Part shown: positions 49,362-58,740 of the stretch, piece after piece | Layout of the letters: the number at the start of each line of letters is the position of its first letter | Position numbering within the stretch: the stretch's first letter is position 1 | NCBI GenBank assembly: GCA_977017575.1 | Contig: CDRNVI010000065.1 | Span: 1-64,000 of the forward strand | Reading direction: 5' to 3' | Origin: Paramoeba atlantica | Lineage: Eukaryota; Discosea | Length of the DNA stretch: 64,000 bases | Program-made: the position numbers and the translations under genes | Notes under the pieces: model-generated | The model's input: the letters and a program-made list of their open reading frames with translations, nothing else | Told to the model about the DNA's origin: nothing | Database searches by the model: none

Positions 49362-51203
49362 TCACATAGTGGCAAATTTTTCTTGAAGAATTTTTTGTAA
49401 CGGTGCAAATAAAGAGTTTTCCTCTTGCTTCGTAGAAAGATCTTTGCTAGAAACGTCCGACTTTCGGTCTTGATCAACAAATATAATGCCGTGATCGTCT
49501 TTAATTCTACGTTTTTCCTGTTTGGTGCACATTTTATCCGAGTTCATACCAGCGTGGACATGCTGGGTGAAACTAGATGAGGTGTCGGGAATGGAATCTC
49601 TTGTCGCTAAATTCAATCCATGAAATACGATTGGCGCCATGGGAAAATTTTGTGCAGTGCTGTGAAAAGGAGCCACGGAGGGAGATGAGCTTTGTGGAGG
49701 AAAAAGATTAGTAATCCTTTTGCGATAATCATTATCGTAAAGAGATGGCGTAACGTCACCGATACTTGTTTGTGTTCGATCTAATGTTCGAGTTAACCTG
49801 TGTGATTTGCTACTACTTCGTACGTCGCCCGAATTCCCACCTGATGGAAAGAAAGTATCAAGACCGGAATCAGGAGAACAAAAAGTTGGACGACCTACAT
49901 TTTCACAGCGTATGTTTGATGTTTCTTGAATGTTTCTTCCTGCACTTGATGTAGTCAGAAAAAGTTCTTTAATAGGATCCGAGACAGTAATATCCGAGAC
50001 ATTCTTTTTACCTTCTTGACCTGAATTTTTAAGACGGGTCTCAGAGAAATCTTCATTATTACCTATGAAGTCTGTTGCCTTAAAATTTTCTTGCAGGAGC
50101 TTCAGTACTGCACGTGCTTTACTACGCACAGAGGATTGTGGTACTGAGGTATTTTGAAGAATTTCTCTCGAGCTTTGTAAAAAGAAGGCATGCACTTCAT
50201 GCCAACTTTTTCTCAAGAGTATATCGATAATATGTAGAGCATTCAAGCGTTGTAGCCATGGTTTACGTACATCTAAAAAAAGAATAAGTTTTCCACATAT
50301 TGCTGCTGATAGCTTTGTATCGTCAATTTTAGCTATGACATGTGACGTATTGTCTGTTAAGCATGACAATATGCGTTTTACGTCATCTGATTTAGGAGCT
50401 CGGGTAGACTGAACAAGTTTTTCTATTTCAGATAGAACATCCAGTACTTCGTCATGCATCACACCTGAGCCAGATGCATTCTGCAATACACTTTCGCCAG
50501 AAATCGTGTCGTCGCAGGATGTTGAGATTCTGAGTTGTTGAAGCTCAGTATCTTCTATATTTTCATTAGAAGAAAAATGTGGAAAGGGCGGTGTTACGTA
50601 TAGTTCACGCTTTACTTTAAAAGTGGAAACTTGTGGTAGAAGCCTAGCTTCAGGTTTGCCCCCTTTTATAAGACCCAAACTCGGTTTAACGCCTTTGGTA
50701 ACTAATTCAGAAGTTTCATAAGAGCCGTTTTGATCGCTCGTCTTTGACGAAAAGTCATTTTCATTATGACTTCCTCTCCCCGAATAGTCTCCCTTAATAG
50801 CGTCTGAGAAATGGCTTCTGCCTTTATGGGAGCTGTTAGTGTCATACAGTACTTCGATGGTTGATCGAACAGCCTGACAAACCTCTTGTGTCCACTGATT
50901 TCCGTAATTTATGTTACCTCGAAAGGATGCACATTTTTTCAATGTTTCAATGTACCGCATTGCTTCCTTCCGAGTTTCAGGATGCCCTCTCTCGCACAGC
51001 TGCTGAATCACTTTCAGTGTTTTCATTATGACGAATGGGCTTGAACTTGCTGTGATCTCGGAAAGATTAGACATTAAGTATTGCATTACTTGTCGCATTA
51101 CAAAGAGATTGGAACAGGACATCGTGATGATTTCGCGATAGAGGTAACCTGGGGTCGCATCTGGAGTGTCTGCAGTAGCTTTTCGAAGAAGTGATGCATC
51201 CAT
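49362..51203 (-). CDS. Tepsin-like ENTH/VHS-domain protein (AP-4 accessory)
   Basis: 614 residues from the ATG at 51203. An N-terminal ENTH-type domain begins at LLRKATADTPDATPGYLYREI and includes VIMKTLKVIQQLCERGHPE and the conserved FRG-x(6)-G-N. A second helical VHS-like domain lies about residues 255-370 (EVLDVLSEIEKLV... LNALHIIDILLR). A Ser-rich tail carries several acidic and hydrophobic short motifs. This two-domain order is that of tepsin, the AP-4 coat accessory protein at the trans-Golgi network; a general epsin-like protein is the alternative. The frame is open up to 51299, where GCACTAATTATTTGTTTCACAG looks like a branch point and 3' splice site, so an upstream exon may add residues. 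Confidence 0.72.
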   Translation of the reverse strand: MDASLLRKATADTPDATPGYLYREIITMSCSNLFVMRQVMQYLMSNLSEITASSSPFVIMKTLKVIQQLCERGHPETRKEAMRYIETLKKCASFRGNINYGNQWTQEVCQAVRSTIEVLYDTNSSHKGRSHFSDAIKGDYSGRGSHNENDFSSKTSDQNGSYETSELVTKGVKPSLGLIKGGKPEARLLPQVSTFKVKRELYVTPPFPHFSSNENIEDTELQQLRISTSCDDTISGESVLQNASGSGVMHDEVLDVLSEIEKLVQSTRAPKSDDVKRILSCLTDNTSHVIAKIDDTKLSAAICGKLILFLDVRKPWLQRLNALHIIDILLRKSWHEVHAFFLQSSREILQNTSVPQSSVRSKARAVLKLLQENFKATDFIGNNEDFSETRLKNSGQEGKKNVSDITVSDPIKELFLTTSSAGRNIQETSNIRCENVGRPTFCSPDSGLDTFFPSGGNSGDVRSSSKSHRLTRTLDRTQTSIGDVTPSLYDNDYRKRITNLFPPQSSSPSVAPFHSTAQNFPMAPIVFHGLNLATRDSIPDTSSSFTQHVHAGMNSDKMCTKQEKRRIKDDHGIIFVDQDRKSDVSSKDLSTKQEENSLFAPLQKILQEKFATM

Positions 51204-51422
51204 CAAATATTCATTAATTTTAAAACTCTTTAAACAAGAGACACTTTTGTCTGAAACTTCTGTGAAACAAATAATTAGTGCGTAGCTGTACAACACCACA
51301 ACTTCGATATGATAACAATGAGCGTGGTAAGAAACGATTTAGAAACGAGCTTATACACCCCTGTCCAGCTTTATTTACCCCCCCCCCCCTACAGGTCTTG
51401 TAATTTCTTCTATCTTGCAACT
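51204..51422. other. Upstream region of the tepsin-like gene
   Basis: Contains the possible acceptor TTTGTTTCACAG on the minus strand (ending at about 51262) and a run of C (51371-51383). No other feature. Confidence 0.4.
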
Positions 51423-51775
51423 AAACCCTGTTCCGGGTTATTGTGCCCCCCTGCACAATAACTGGCTCTAGGCACAATAACTACATGTAAATATTGGAAA
51501 ACCAAAAAAAAAGGTAAAAAAAAATTTGGCGCCGCTTCGCTGCGCCTTTTTTGTGGACAAACACGTTCATGTGCAGAATAAGTTCAATTTAAGGGATGCG
51601 TTGTTGAACAAACTACGTTATTTTTGAGAAAATGGAAACAAAAAACCACCAAAAAATTACGGCGCCGCCCGGCGGCGCCACATTTGGGAGGGGGGGGGGG
51701 CACAATAATAGTGGTTGTTTCCACTTATTGTGCCCCCCCTGCACAATAAGTGCACAATAACCCGGAACAGGGTTT
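51423..51775. mobile_element. TA-flanked MITE D
   Basis: ~353 bp with inverted ends AACCCTGTTCCGGGTTATTG (from 51425) and its complement (to 51774), continuing into GTGCCCCCCTGCACAATAA. The flanking dinucleotide is TA on both sides. The centre contains GGCGCCGC palindromes. No coding frame. Confidence 0.8.
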
Positions 51776-52169
51776 ATTTGGTATGTGACTGTTTTTCTAA
51801 CCAATCGTCTCGAATCCGATATTCTTTTCACTAGAGCGACCTTTTTTCTTCAGAGACATTAAAAGTTTTGTCGAAAACCCCGATTTCTTTTTGTCCACCC
51901 TAAAGAAATCCATTTTTTCAGTTTTTTCCTTAATGGTCAAGAGATATCGGGCTTCCTCTCTCCCAAATCAGCGTATTCCACCGGAAAGTCGAACCCTGAT
52001 CATAACATGGTACAAGGAACTAAATTATAAGGAATTATTTTAGTTAGTGTATTTTTGGAACTTAGTGGATTTTGGGGTTTATTTTCCATAAAATACCGGC
52101 AATTCTTACAATCGAGAGTGGAGCGATAGTCATGCAACCACCGCAATTTATCGCTTATAACGCATGCTA
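51776..52169. other. Intergenic, no feature recognised
   Basis: Unique A/T-rich sequence between the MITE and the 3' end of the first leucine-rich-repeat gene. Confidence 0.4.
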
Positions 52170-52919
52170 TTATTGGGGCTGACAGCGCAGGCCATGCGCT
52201 CTCAGATCTTTATTCCGCGGAAGACGTAAATCAAGTTTGTCGTTCAAAAGAGAAAGATCAACATCTCCTTCGAAACAGTTGTCCTCCAAATTCAAAAAAC
52301 GAAGGGAAGGAGGGAGGTGGGTCAGATCAAGAGACCCGTGAAAACTATTTGAATGAAGTAGGAGAATTTCCAGGCTTTGAGGAAGGCGATTAAAGGCAAC
52401 AGAACCAGAAAAGTCGTTAAAGCTCAAATTCAGCTCCGTTAGGAAGCATGGGAGATTCTGCAGATCAATAGGACCTATATGTTTGTTTACCTGAACGTAC
52501 ATTCGTTGCAAAGTAGAAGGAAGTTTAGCCAAAGGGACGTGCCCTTCTAGGGCGTTGAACGCCACATCAAAAAGCACGAGACCTTCCGATAAATATTCCC
52601 AAAGAATAGATCCACAATATTCTGGAGTGAAGTAAAAAGGATTTGTTTTTGGATCACGACCCCATCGTATAGAGTGTACAGCGTTTATTTCATTGTCGAA
52701 AATTACACCCTGCCATTTCTCGACTGTATTGTGAGTTGTCCAACTCTTGTGTGGATTTGAGATATTTGAAACTAGCCGAGACAATTCGTATTCTACAGGA
52801 ACAGTTGTACCGCGTACTTTACCGCTTCGAACCACATCTGAATCAGCCATGAGTAAAGAAAGCTGTTGAATCGTACAACTATTGGCAAAGATGACTTTGG
52901 CCAAGTATCGCAAACCCAT
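52170..52919 (-). CDS. Leucine-rich-repeat protein
   Basis: 249 residues. From about residue 115 there are at least five 22- to 23-residue leucine-rich repeats of the form L-P-x-S-L-x-x-L-x-L-x-x-N-x-F-x-G-x-x-x-L (for example LPQSLEILLLHSNSFHGSLD and LPPSLRFLNLEDNCFEGDVD). The N-terminal part has a W-x-G-V element resembling the cap that precedes such repeats. No convincing signal peptide at the first ATG; an internal start at MADSD is possible. The neighbour at 53202 has the same repeat style, so the pair is probably a local duplication that has diverged. Partner unknown. Confidence 0.75.
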   Translation of the reverse strand: MGLRYLAKVIFANSCTIQQLSLLMADSDVVRSGKVRGTTVPVEYELSRLVSNISNPHKSWTTHNTVEKWQGVIFDNEINAVHSIRWGRDPKTNPFYFTPEYCGSILWEYLSEGLVLFDVAFNALEGHVPLAKLPSTLQRMYVQVNKHIGPIDLQNLPCFLTELNLSFNDFSGSVAFNRLPQSLEILLLHSNSFHGSLDLTHLPPSLRFLNLEDNCFEGDVDLSLLNDKLDLRLPRNKDLRAHGLRCQPQ

Positions 52920-53201
52920 GAAATAATAATAAGCTTAAATTTTACCCGTTGAAATATGCATGGGGGTCCAATTTCCGGGGGAGGGCTAAAATTTGTACCG
53001 TGAGAGCTAGTTGTTTTTGGACTTAATTTCTTTGGCATTCAACTGATTTCGAAATTCTAAGCTGCTTTGCGCTATAAAACTTTAATTTTTCGAAGAACAA
53101 GAGTTCTGGTGGATCTTAATTAAAGAAAGAAAAGGGTAAGAGACAAACAGTAAGACACTTTGCACCACCTTTCAATCCAATATAGAATTATGATTCAATA
53201 G
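52920..53201. other. Spacer between the two LRR genes
   Basis: Holds CATGGGGGTCCAATTTCCGGGGGAGGGCTAAAATTTGTACC (about 52959-53000), which resembles one worn end of MITE A. No complete element. Confidence 0.35.
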
Positions 53202-53972
53202 TCAAGACTCTTGCTGCGTACCAAAGAAGACTCCATCAGGTGCCGAATTACATCTTAACTGATTTCCCTCCAAAGTAACGGAAATATCGGCATTTTGAAA
53301 CCATTTTCCAAAGACTATTCGTCCAGAAAAATTATTATGCGCCAGATATAAGTATCGGAGAGACTGTGGAAGATGTTCCAAAGAAAGTAAGCCGCTAAAG
53401 CAATTACGACTCAAATCTATCTTTCTAATAAGTTTTGGAAGGGAAGAAAAGATGAGTGAGCCAGATAATTTATTATTTTGAAGACGCAGCGTCTCTGTTG
53501 GGGGAGGTAGAAGAGAAAGATCAATTCCGCCGTAATGTAAGTTATAATGTGAAGAAAAGGAACTAATGAGAGGGGGTAAATCAGCTACGTCTAATATCCC
53601 TGTAAATTTGTTTCGACCGATGTGCAGCTGACGCAAACTGTCAGGAAGGTATACAAGTGTGATATTTCCTTCAAGACCCTTATCGGTACAATCCAAGGTA
53701 CGGACAATACCCGATGAATCACATAATATTCCCTCCCATGAACAAACAGAAGCAGCGCTTCGTTGCTTTGCGTTCGGTAGAACCCATCCTTTGGGTTGGG
53801 TTTTCCAGTTTTCAATAAATTTCCATAGCTTCGTATCTTGCGGAAATAATCTAGCATCGACTTTGGCTGCTCGATTCACGTATCCAACTTCGTCGGCGCA
53901 GAAGAAAAGTGAGAACCACACAAATAAGGCCTGATGCATGTAAGAATACTTCCAAGACACAGATTTTGACAT
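53202..53972 (-). CDS. Secreted leucine-rich-repeat protein
   Basis: 256 residues from the ATG at 53972 (the frame is open further up, but that part is a short repeated AACTTTACCAG stretch). Residues 12-25 (MHQALFVWFSLFFC) form a likely signal peptide core; the internal Met there is an alternative start. Next comes a plant-type LRR N-cap (CSWEGILCDSSG with VRTLDCTDKGLEGNI), then about five leucine-rich repeats (LPQSLRYLYLAHNNFSG). It is predicted to be exported or luminal. Same minus-strand orientation as, and ~280 bp upstream of, the LRR gene at 52170. Confidence 0.78.
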   Translation of the reverse strand: MSKSVSWKYSYMHQALFVWFSLFFCADEVGYVNRAAKVDARLFPQDTKLWKFIENWKTQPKGWVLPNAKQRSAASVCSWEGILCDSSGIVRTLDCTDKGLEGNITLVYLPDSLRQLHIGRNKFTGILDVADLPPLISSFSSHYNLHYGGIDLSLLPPPTETLRLQNNKLSGSLIFSSLPKLIRKIDLSRNCFSGLLSLEHLPQSLRYLYLAHNNFSGRIVFGKWFQNADISVTLEGNQLRCNSAPDGVFFGTQQES

Positions 53973-54277
53973 TGCACCACCAAAAAAGATTAATTCTTGT
54001 ATGCTGCAAAAAATAAACTTTACCAGAGTGTTAAACTTTACCAGCGTGTTAAACTTTACGAGAGCCATTTTCCTTATCTATCTGTCCCGCAATCACAACT
54101 CTTGCAATATGAGAGCAATTACACTGCTAGTAGCCACTTTTCTATGGTATCAAGTTTATTTTTTAATTTTATTTTCACGTTTTATTACACGAAGGCTATG
54201 TGGTAGGTGCTAGGGATACTACGGCATACTAGAAGAAACTAAAGTGTACAGTATTTCCTGCGCATAAAGAAAATATA
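53973..54277. other. Intergenic with a short direct repeat
   Basis: TTAAACTTTACCAGCGTGTT-type 17-bp repeats at about 54015-54060. Otherwise nothing recognised. Confidence 0.4.
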
Positions 54278-54848
54278 CAGGGGGGATCAACTAATGCTGG
54301 GGGGAAGGGTCTAAAATTTGTAAAACTTGGTCAATTTTTGGAAAATAATAGCACATTCGAGAGCTCTCACACAGCCCTCCTGTGGAGGATATATCGTTTC
54401 CCGTGCTTTTATACACGACGCATTTTAAAGTGAAAATACGTTTTTTCGACTTGCATTTTTTGCTATTTTTTCGATTTCTTTTGAGATTTCTCCTGTTTTC
54501 ATCATTCATGCCTCAAAGACGAGTATCTTCACTTTCACTTCGGGAGAAATTGCCGGAGAGCCGTTTCTCACCCCAGGGTACATAAATATTGCTATAGAGA
54601 GGAACGGGCGTCACTGTGAGTACTAAGTTTGGTTTTACGTTTCGGGAAAAAAACGTCAGAATTTCTTAAAAAACTTGCAATCGACGTTTTTAACCCTCCC
54701 ACCATTTTATAAAACTGTTGATTTTATGCACAACGACATATCCTCCACAGGAGGGCTGTGTGTGAGCTCTGGAATGCGCTATTATTTTCCAAAATTGGCC
54801 AAGTTTTACAAATTTTAGACCCTTCCCAGCATTAGCTGATCCCCCCCG
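54278..54848. mobile_element. TA-flanked foldback MITE A, copy 3
   Basis: 571 bp, starting CAGGGGGGATCAACTAATGC and ending with its near-complement (...TTAGCTGATCCCCCCCG), TA on both sides (54276-54277 and 54849-54850). The arms share AAAATAATAGCACATTCGAG and ACAGCCCTCCTGTGGAGGAT. It lies 11 bp from the stop codon of the gene at 54860, so that gene's 3' UTR must run into it. Confidence 0.88.
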
Positions 54849-54859
54849 TAGAATGAGCA

Positions 54860-56485
54860 TCAAAAAATAGAACTCTGATCATTATCCGATGAGTCAGTTT
54901 CAAGAGACGCAATTTCTGCCACGCGAAACGAATACGCTGATTCATCGCTATCCTCGGGCTCGTCGTCACAAGTTTCTTCTGTAGATGGGGTCATGAATTT
55001 CGCACTCACATTAACAGCAAGAAAATCAGAGTCACCACTTTCATGGCAGTTTGGCCCTTTAAATAAGTCGTATGTACTTGAGCTCTCTACGTGAGGTAAT
55101 TGAACGGAAATCTTTGAACCGATAATTCCACAGAAATCGGGTGGATGATTTGGCTTATTGTGAATATCTGTGTCTATTCCTTTCCTTACTTCCAAAGCTA
55201 GTTTAGATATTTCTAGACTTTCCGAAAGGGATGTCGGCAAGTTTTCCTGTAAAGCATCTTCAACGAGAAGTTCAACATTTCCTTTGTAATGCTCAAGCGC
55301 ATATCTCGCAAAATCTCCCGGCCACTTAGGAAATATCTCAAGAATTTGCTCAACACGATCCGAAAACTCGGTAATTGGTTGTTGCACAATTTTTTCAGAA
55401 GGAAGAAGAGCACCGAGGACAGTGGCGGCGAATACGTCCTGGCGATCGGACTTGAACGTCTTTGTGTGGTGCGACAAAGCCGTAATTAAAGAAGCAAATA
55501 CATGTGGCGAGTAATGAGGCACACCATCGATCATGACATGCTCGATAGCAATAGCATTGTCGAGGGCAGCATTGGAAACAGGTTGAATGTGACGCAATTG
55601 TCTTAGCCACGTACCAAATTTCATTTCAGGATGTTGTCGGAGAAAGTGTGCGCAAGAACTGTTACACGTCAAACGCAACATGCGAGAGACTCTACTATCC
55701 ACAAATTCGACCAACTCGGTCTTCAACTGAGAAAAAGCAAAACAAGAAACCCCACATGAGGTTTCAAGAGCGTCATTAAAGATGGAAGACAATAGTCGTT
55801 GTATGGAAGCTCTTCGATATCCTATCTTGGAATTGTGTGTTGCCAAGTGTAAGAGTTGGGGCAGTACTATATCAATCAACAAGGCAAGCCCTTGAAGCAC
55901 GAAAGAAACCTTCATGAACGGCACTATCATAGGACATGTCGCATAAAGACCTCGAAGGGAAAAAACTAAACATTGTGTCTGTTTAACAAGTTTAGTAACT
56001 TCATTCATACCAAACGGTTTGGTCTGAATTTCTTTTTTCTGCAACCTATGCACCAAAGCTGTTACATCTTCGAACCAACTTACGCTGTAGTGCTCCAAAA
56101 AATGCAGATACATCGCATTGCTAGCGTAGACGCTACTCAATACTATGTAAATTTCGCTATGCTGCGACATGTGATAAAGCATTGAAGCCATAGCTGGCAA
56201 CAAATTTGGTGATAACACACTTTCCATTGCCTTGATACCCGCCATTCTCTGTTTCGTAATGCTCCTGTATGCTACAACACGTAATAATATAGCTAAAATA
56301 ACCTTTTCAGTGGCTTCATCAATGCCCTTTTCTGGAGTCATAGAAAGAAATGCACATCTCTTTATTTCATCACACAAAGTCGTTTGTGCTGCATTCGAAC
56401 CAAGTTTAGATATGAAGCATTCGACGCTACTCTGTTTTACTACGTCAAGCAAAAGTATGAGAGCCGGAGTAGCGTTCTCTTTCAT
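54860..56485 (-). CDS. ASCC2-like CUE-domain protein
   Basis: 541 residues from the ATG at 56485 (MKENATPALILL). The frame is open further upstream, but that part has no protein-like pattern. The body is a long helical region without recognised motifs. About four fifths along, RVEQILEIFPKWPGDFARYALEHYKGNVELLVEDALQENLP has the CUE-domain layout (ILEIFP, then a helix ending in hydrophobic-LL). A helical region followed by a late CUE domain is the architecture of ASCC2, the ubiquitin-binding subunit of the ASC-1 complex that acts in ribosome quality control and alkylation repair. The assignment rests mainly on architecture. The C-terminal 100 residues are acidic and Ser-rich. Confidence 0.55.
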   Translation of the reverse strand: MKENATPALILLLDVVKQSSVECFISKLGSNAAQTTLCDEIKRCAFLSMTPEKGIDEATEKVILAILLRVVAYRSITKQRMAGIKAMESVLSPNLLPAMASMLYHMSQHSEIYIVLSSVYASNAMYLHFLEHYSVSWFEDVTALVHRLQKKEIQTKPFGMNEVTKLVKQTQCLVFSLRGLYATCPMIVPFMKVSFVLQGLALLIDIVLPQLLHLATHNSKIGYRRASIQRLLSSIFNDALETSCGVSCFAFSQLKTELVEFVDSRVSRMLRLTCNSSCAHFLRQHPEMKFGTWLRQLRHIQPVSNAALDNAIAIEHVMIDGVPHYSPHVFASLITALSHHTKTFKSDRQDVFAATVLGALLPSEKIVQQPITEFSDRVEQILEIFPKWPGDFARYALEHYKGNVELLVEDALQENLPTSLSESLEISKLALEVRKGIDTDIHNKPNHPPDFCGIIGSKISVQLPHVESSSTYDLFKGPNCHESGDSDFLAVNVSAKFMTPSTEETCDDEPEDSDESAYSFRVAEIASLETDSSDNDQSSIF

Positions 56486-57157
56486 GAAAAAGAAGCTGCA
56501 GTGACCGAACAGCCTTTTTTCACGGCGATAATTTATAAAGTTTCTTCTGCTGGAAAGAGGAAGCCAACATGCCACCAATAGTAGTGTGTCACAAACGCAC
56601 CAATGGAACAGAAAATACGAAGTAAAAATACCAAGTAGAATAATACTCATGCAATAATACGCAACAACAAGTTTCGGTGAAACATGCATTGCACTTCCTT
56701 TTAGTACACTATCACAATGATAATAATGGATGTAAGATAAGGGAACGATACGAAATGTGGTTCTTGATAAAGAAATAATGGATGTAGTCCCCAAGAAAGT
56801 ACACAAGCCCGATGGCCTTATGATAACGTAGTTCATTACACAAGCACATACATTATAAAAATCGTCTATTTCTGATCACTGAAAAAATCGTCTCAAAATA
56901 CTGATTATAATACCCACTACTATCTTTCTATTCTCCAGCGAATAATCGGTGCGTTCCTAGCGCATTGGCTTAACACAGGGTTTGTTGCGAAACAAAGAAA
57001 ATATAGTCTACGAAATAAAGACAAGAGGAAAAATATGCATGAAACAGAATATTCATGAATCTGCAAGCACTACGTGTTATAAAAAAACGTTAAGAAAAAT
57101 ACACATTCGTATGTGTACGTATGATTCCTTCTACATGACTACCCTTGCGCGAACGTT
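56486..57157. other. Intergenic, no feature recognised
   Basis: A/T-rich sequence between the ASCC2-like start and the 3' end of the carrier gene. It includes the open but unconvincing upstream extension of the ASCC2-like frame (to 56836). Confidence 0.4.
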
Positions 57158-58084
57158 CTACATTTTCGGGGCATAACTCCAGGTCAAAAACGCTTTACAT
57201 TGCTCCAAAACAAAAAAGCAGCTCAATGTATGTAAACCACAACGAGTGTAATACGGAACATAGCCTCGCCAAAGGGAAGAAACGCCCTCCACACGGGCAA
57301 CATTCCCTAACGCCTGTGCCATATTACGATAACGCAGCGAACCGTCCGCCTGTGGCTTTTGATTCTGCATACGAATTTTCACCGTCTCAATCGGCATCGT
57401 AAGAAAAGAATAAACCACCCCCGTAATCAGGGAGGATGTTACAAACGTGGACACGGAGGTCGGCGCGAAATACCCACTCTGAACCAGCCACGATTTACAC
57501 TGATCATAAAACCCCACTTGGGTCACCCCCACCGCGGTGGCCCGCACCACCGTCGGGGTCGACCCCCGCCAATACGTCCTCACCCCCTCCTCCGTCGCAA
57601 TCCGACGCAACGCATCCCCCACATGCGCATACCCCCTCCGTTCCCCCGCCGGTCCCGACCCATCCGCCTGCATCCGCACCATCGCCACCTCCACCGGACA
57701 ACTCAGGTAGGCCGCAAACCCCCCACTCAGCGCCCCCGCCACCAGGCGATCCCCGAACGTGGCCACCGGCACCCCCCCCTCCGCGGCACGACGGCGCACG
57801 ATGGCGTCTCGGAACACATCGTAGCCCCCCAGGCGCACGGTCGCGTACACCAGCTGCCGCGAGACCCCCGCGCTTAGCCCGTCGTAGAGCCCCGCGGGCC
57901 CGCGCTCCTTGAGGATAGCCCGCACGACGGAGGCCAGGCCCGTGTCGGCCTTGGCCTCCGCGCGCATCTGGACATGGACTTTGATGATGTCGAGGGGGTG
58001 GATGAGGGCCCAGGCGGTGGCCCCGGCAAGGGTGCCCGCGGGGAAGTTCATCCAGGTGGGGTAGGGGGAGGGGGCGGTGGTCAT
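57158..58084 (-). CDS. SLC25A11-like: Mitochondrial 2-oxoglutarate/malate carrier
   Basis: 308 residues, the normal carrier length, with three tandem ~100-residue modules. Each holds the carrier signature: HPLDIIKVHVQ, CPVEVAMVRMQ and MPIETVKIRMQ. Along its length it follows the 2-oxoglutarate carrier closely: GLYDGLSAGVSRQLVYATVRLG, GYAHVGDALRRIATEEGV then YWRGSTPTVVRA, and LWRGYVPYYTRCGLHTL near the C-terminus. It exchanges cytosolic malate for matrix 2-oxoglutarate across the inner mitochondrial membrane, as in the malate-aspartate shuttle. Six membrane helices are expected. The 5' two thirds are strikingly GC-rich, with C or G at most third positions, while the 3' third has ordinary composition. 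Confidence 0.92.
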   Translation of the reverse strand: MTTAPSPYPTWMNFPAGTLAGATAWALIHPLDIIKVHVQMRAEAKADTGLASVVRAILKERGPAGLYDGLSAGVSRQLVYATVRLGGYDVFRDAIVRRRAAEGGVPVATFGDRLVAGALSGGFAAYLSCPVEVAMVRMQADGSGPAGERRGYAHVGDALRRIATEEGVRTYWRGSTPTVVRATAVGVTQVGFYDQCKSWLVQSGYFAPTSVSTFVTSSLITGVVYSFLTMPIETVKIRMQNQKPQADGSLRYRNMAQALGNVARVEGVSSLWRGYVPYYTRCGLHTLSCFFVLEQCKAFLTWSYAPKM

Positions 58085-58740
58085 GGGGGTGGGGGAGAGA
58101 GGGTAGGTAAGGGGAGAGGAAGTGTTTTGTTGTTGTGAAAAAAAGGAAGGTTCGTGTAAAGTCGTTTCTTTTTTATTGTATTATATATTATTGTATTTTT
58201 ATTTGTAAGGTTTTAAGGTTTCTGTGAAGCCTGTTTTTTAGGATTAAATTCTTTTCTTTTGTTTTTTATGCTAACTTTTTTAAGGTTACGTTGGAAATGT
58301 GGCTGGACGTGTTGTAGAAAAGTGAAGGGTATAGGTTGTAGAGGAAAGCGGATGTTTTTTATGTGATAGGGCGTAACACGTTGCGTTTGAATGTGTTGAG
58401 AAGAGAAAAAAGCGAAACGAAATGGATAAGATTGAATAAGTTAATGGGAATAATGCCGATTGCGGTCGACAGGGTTGATCAAACCAGTATCCATATGATA
58501 GAACCAACCATGCACAAGATGGAGAGGTGTGGCGTGTGAAAGGTTAAATTCTGGAGAATCGTAGCACTTTACACGTTTAATACTCTACCGCAATAGGATG
58601 ACAAAATTCAGAAAAAACTATAAAATACTCTAGTAGAATCTAAAAACTAGTAAAGCAAGTCTATGAAAACAAGTTACGCAAAATTCTAGTTTACGAGGTA
58701 GAATTTAGAAGCTTTTAAAAGGAGCTTCCACTGGCCTGGA
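58085..58740. other. Intergenic, no feature recognised
   Basis: T-rich on the plus strand near the carrier start (pyrimidine-rich CCTCTCCCCTTACC-like leader on the coding strand). The rest is unique A/T-rich DNA. Confidence 0.4.
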
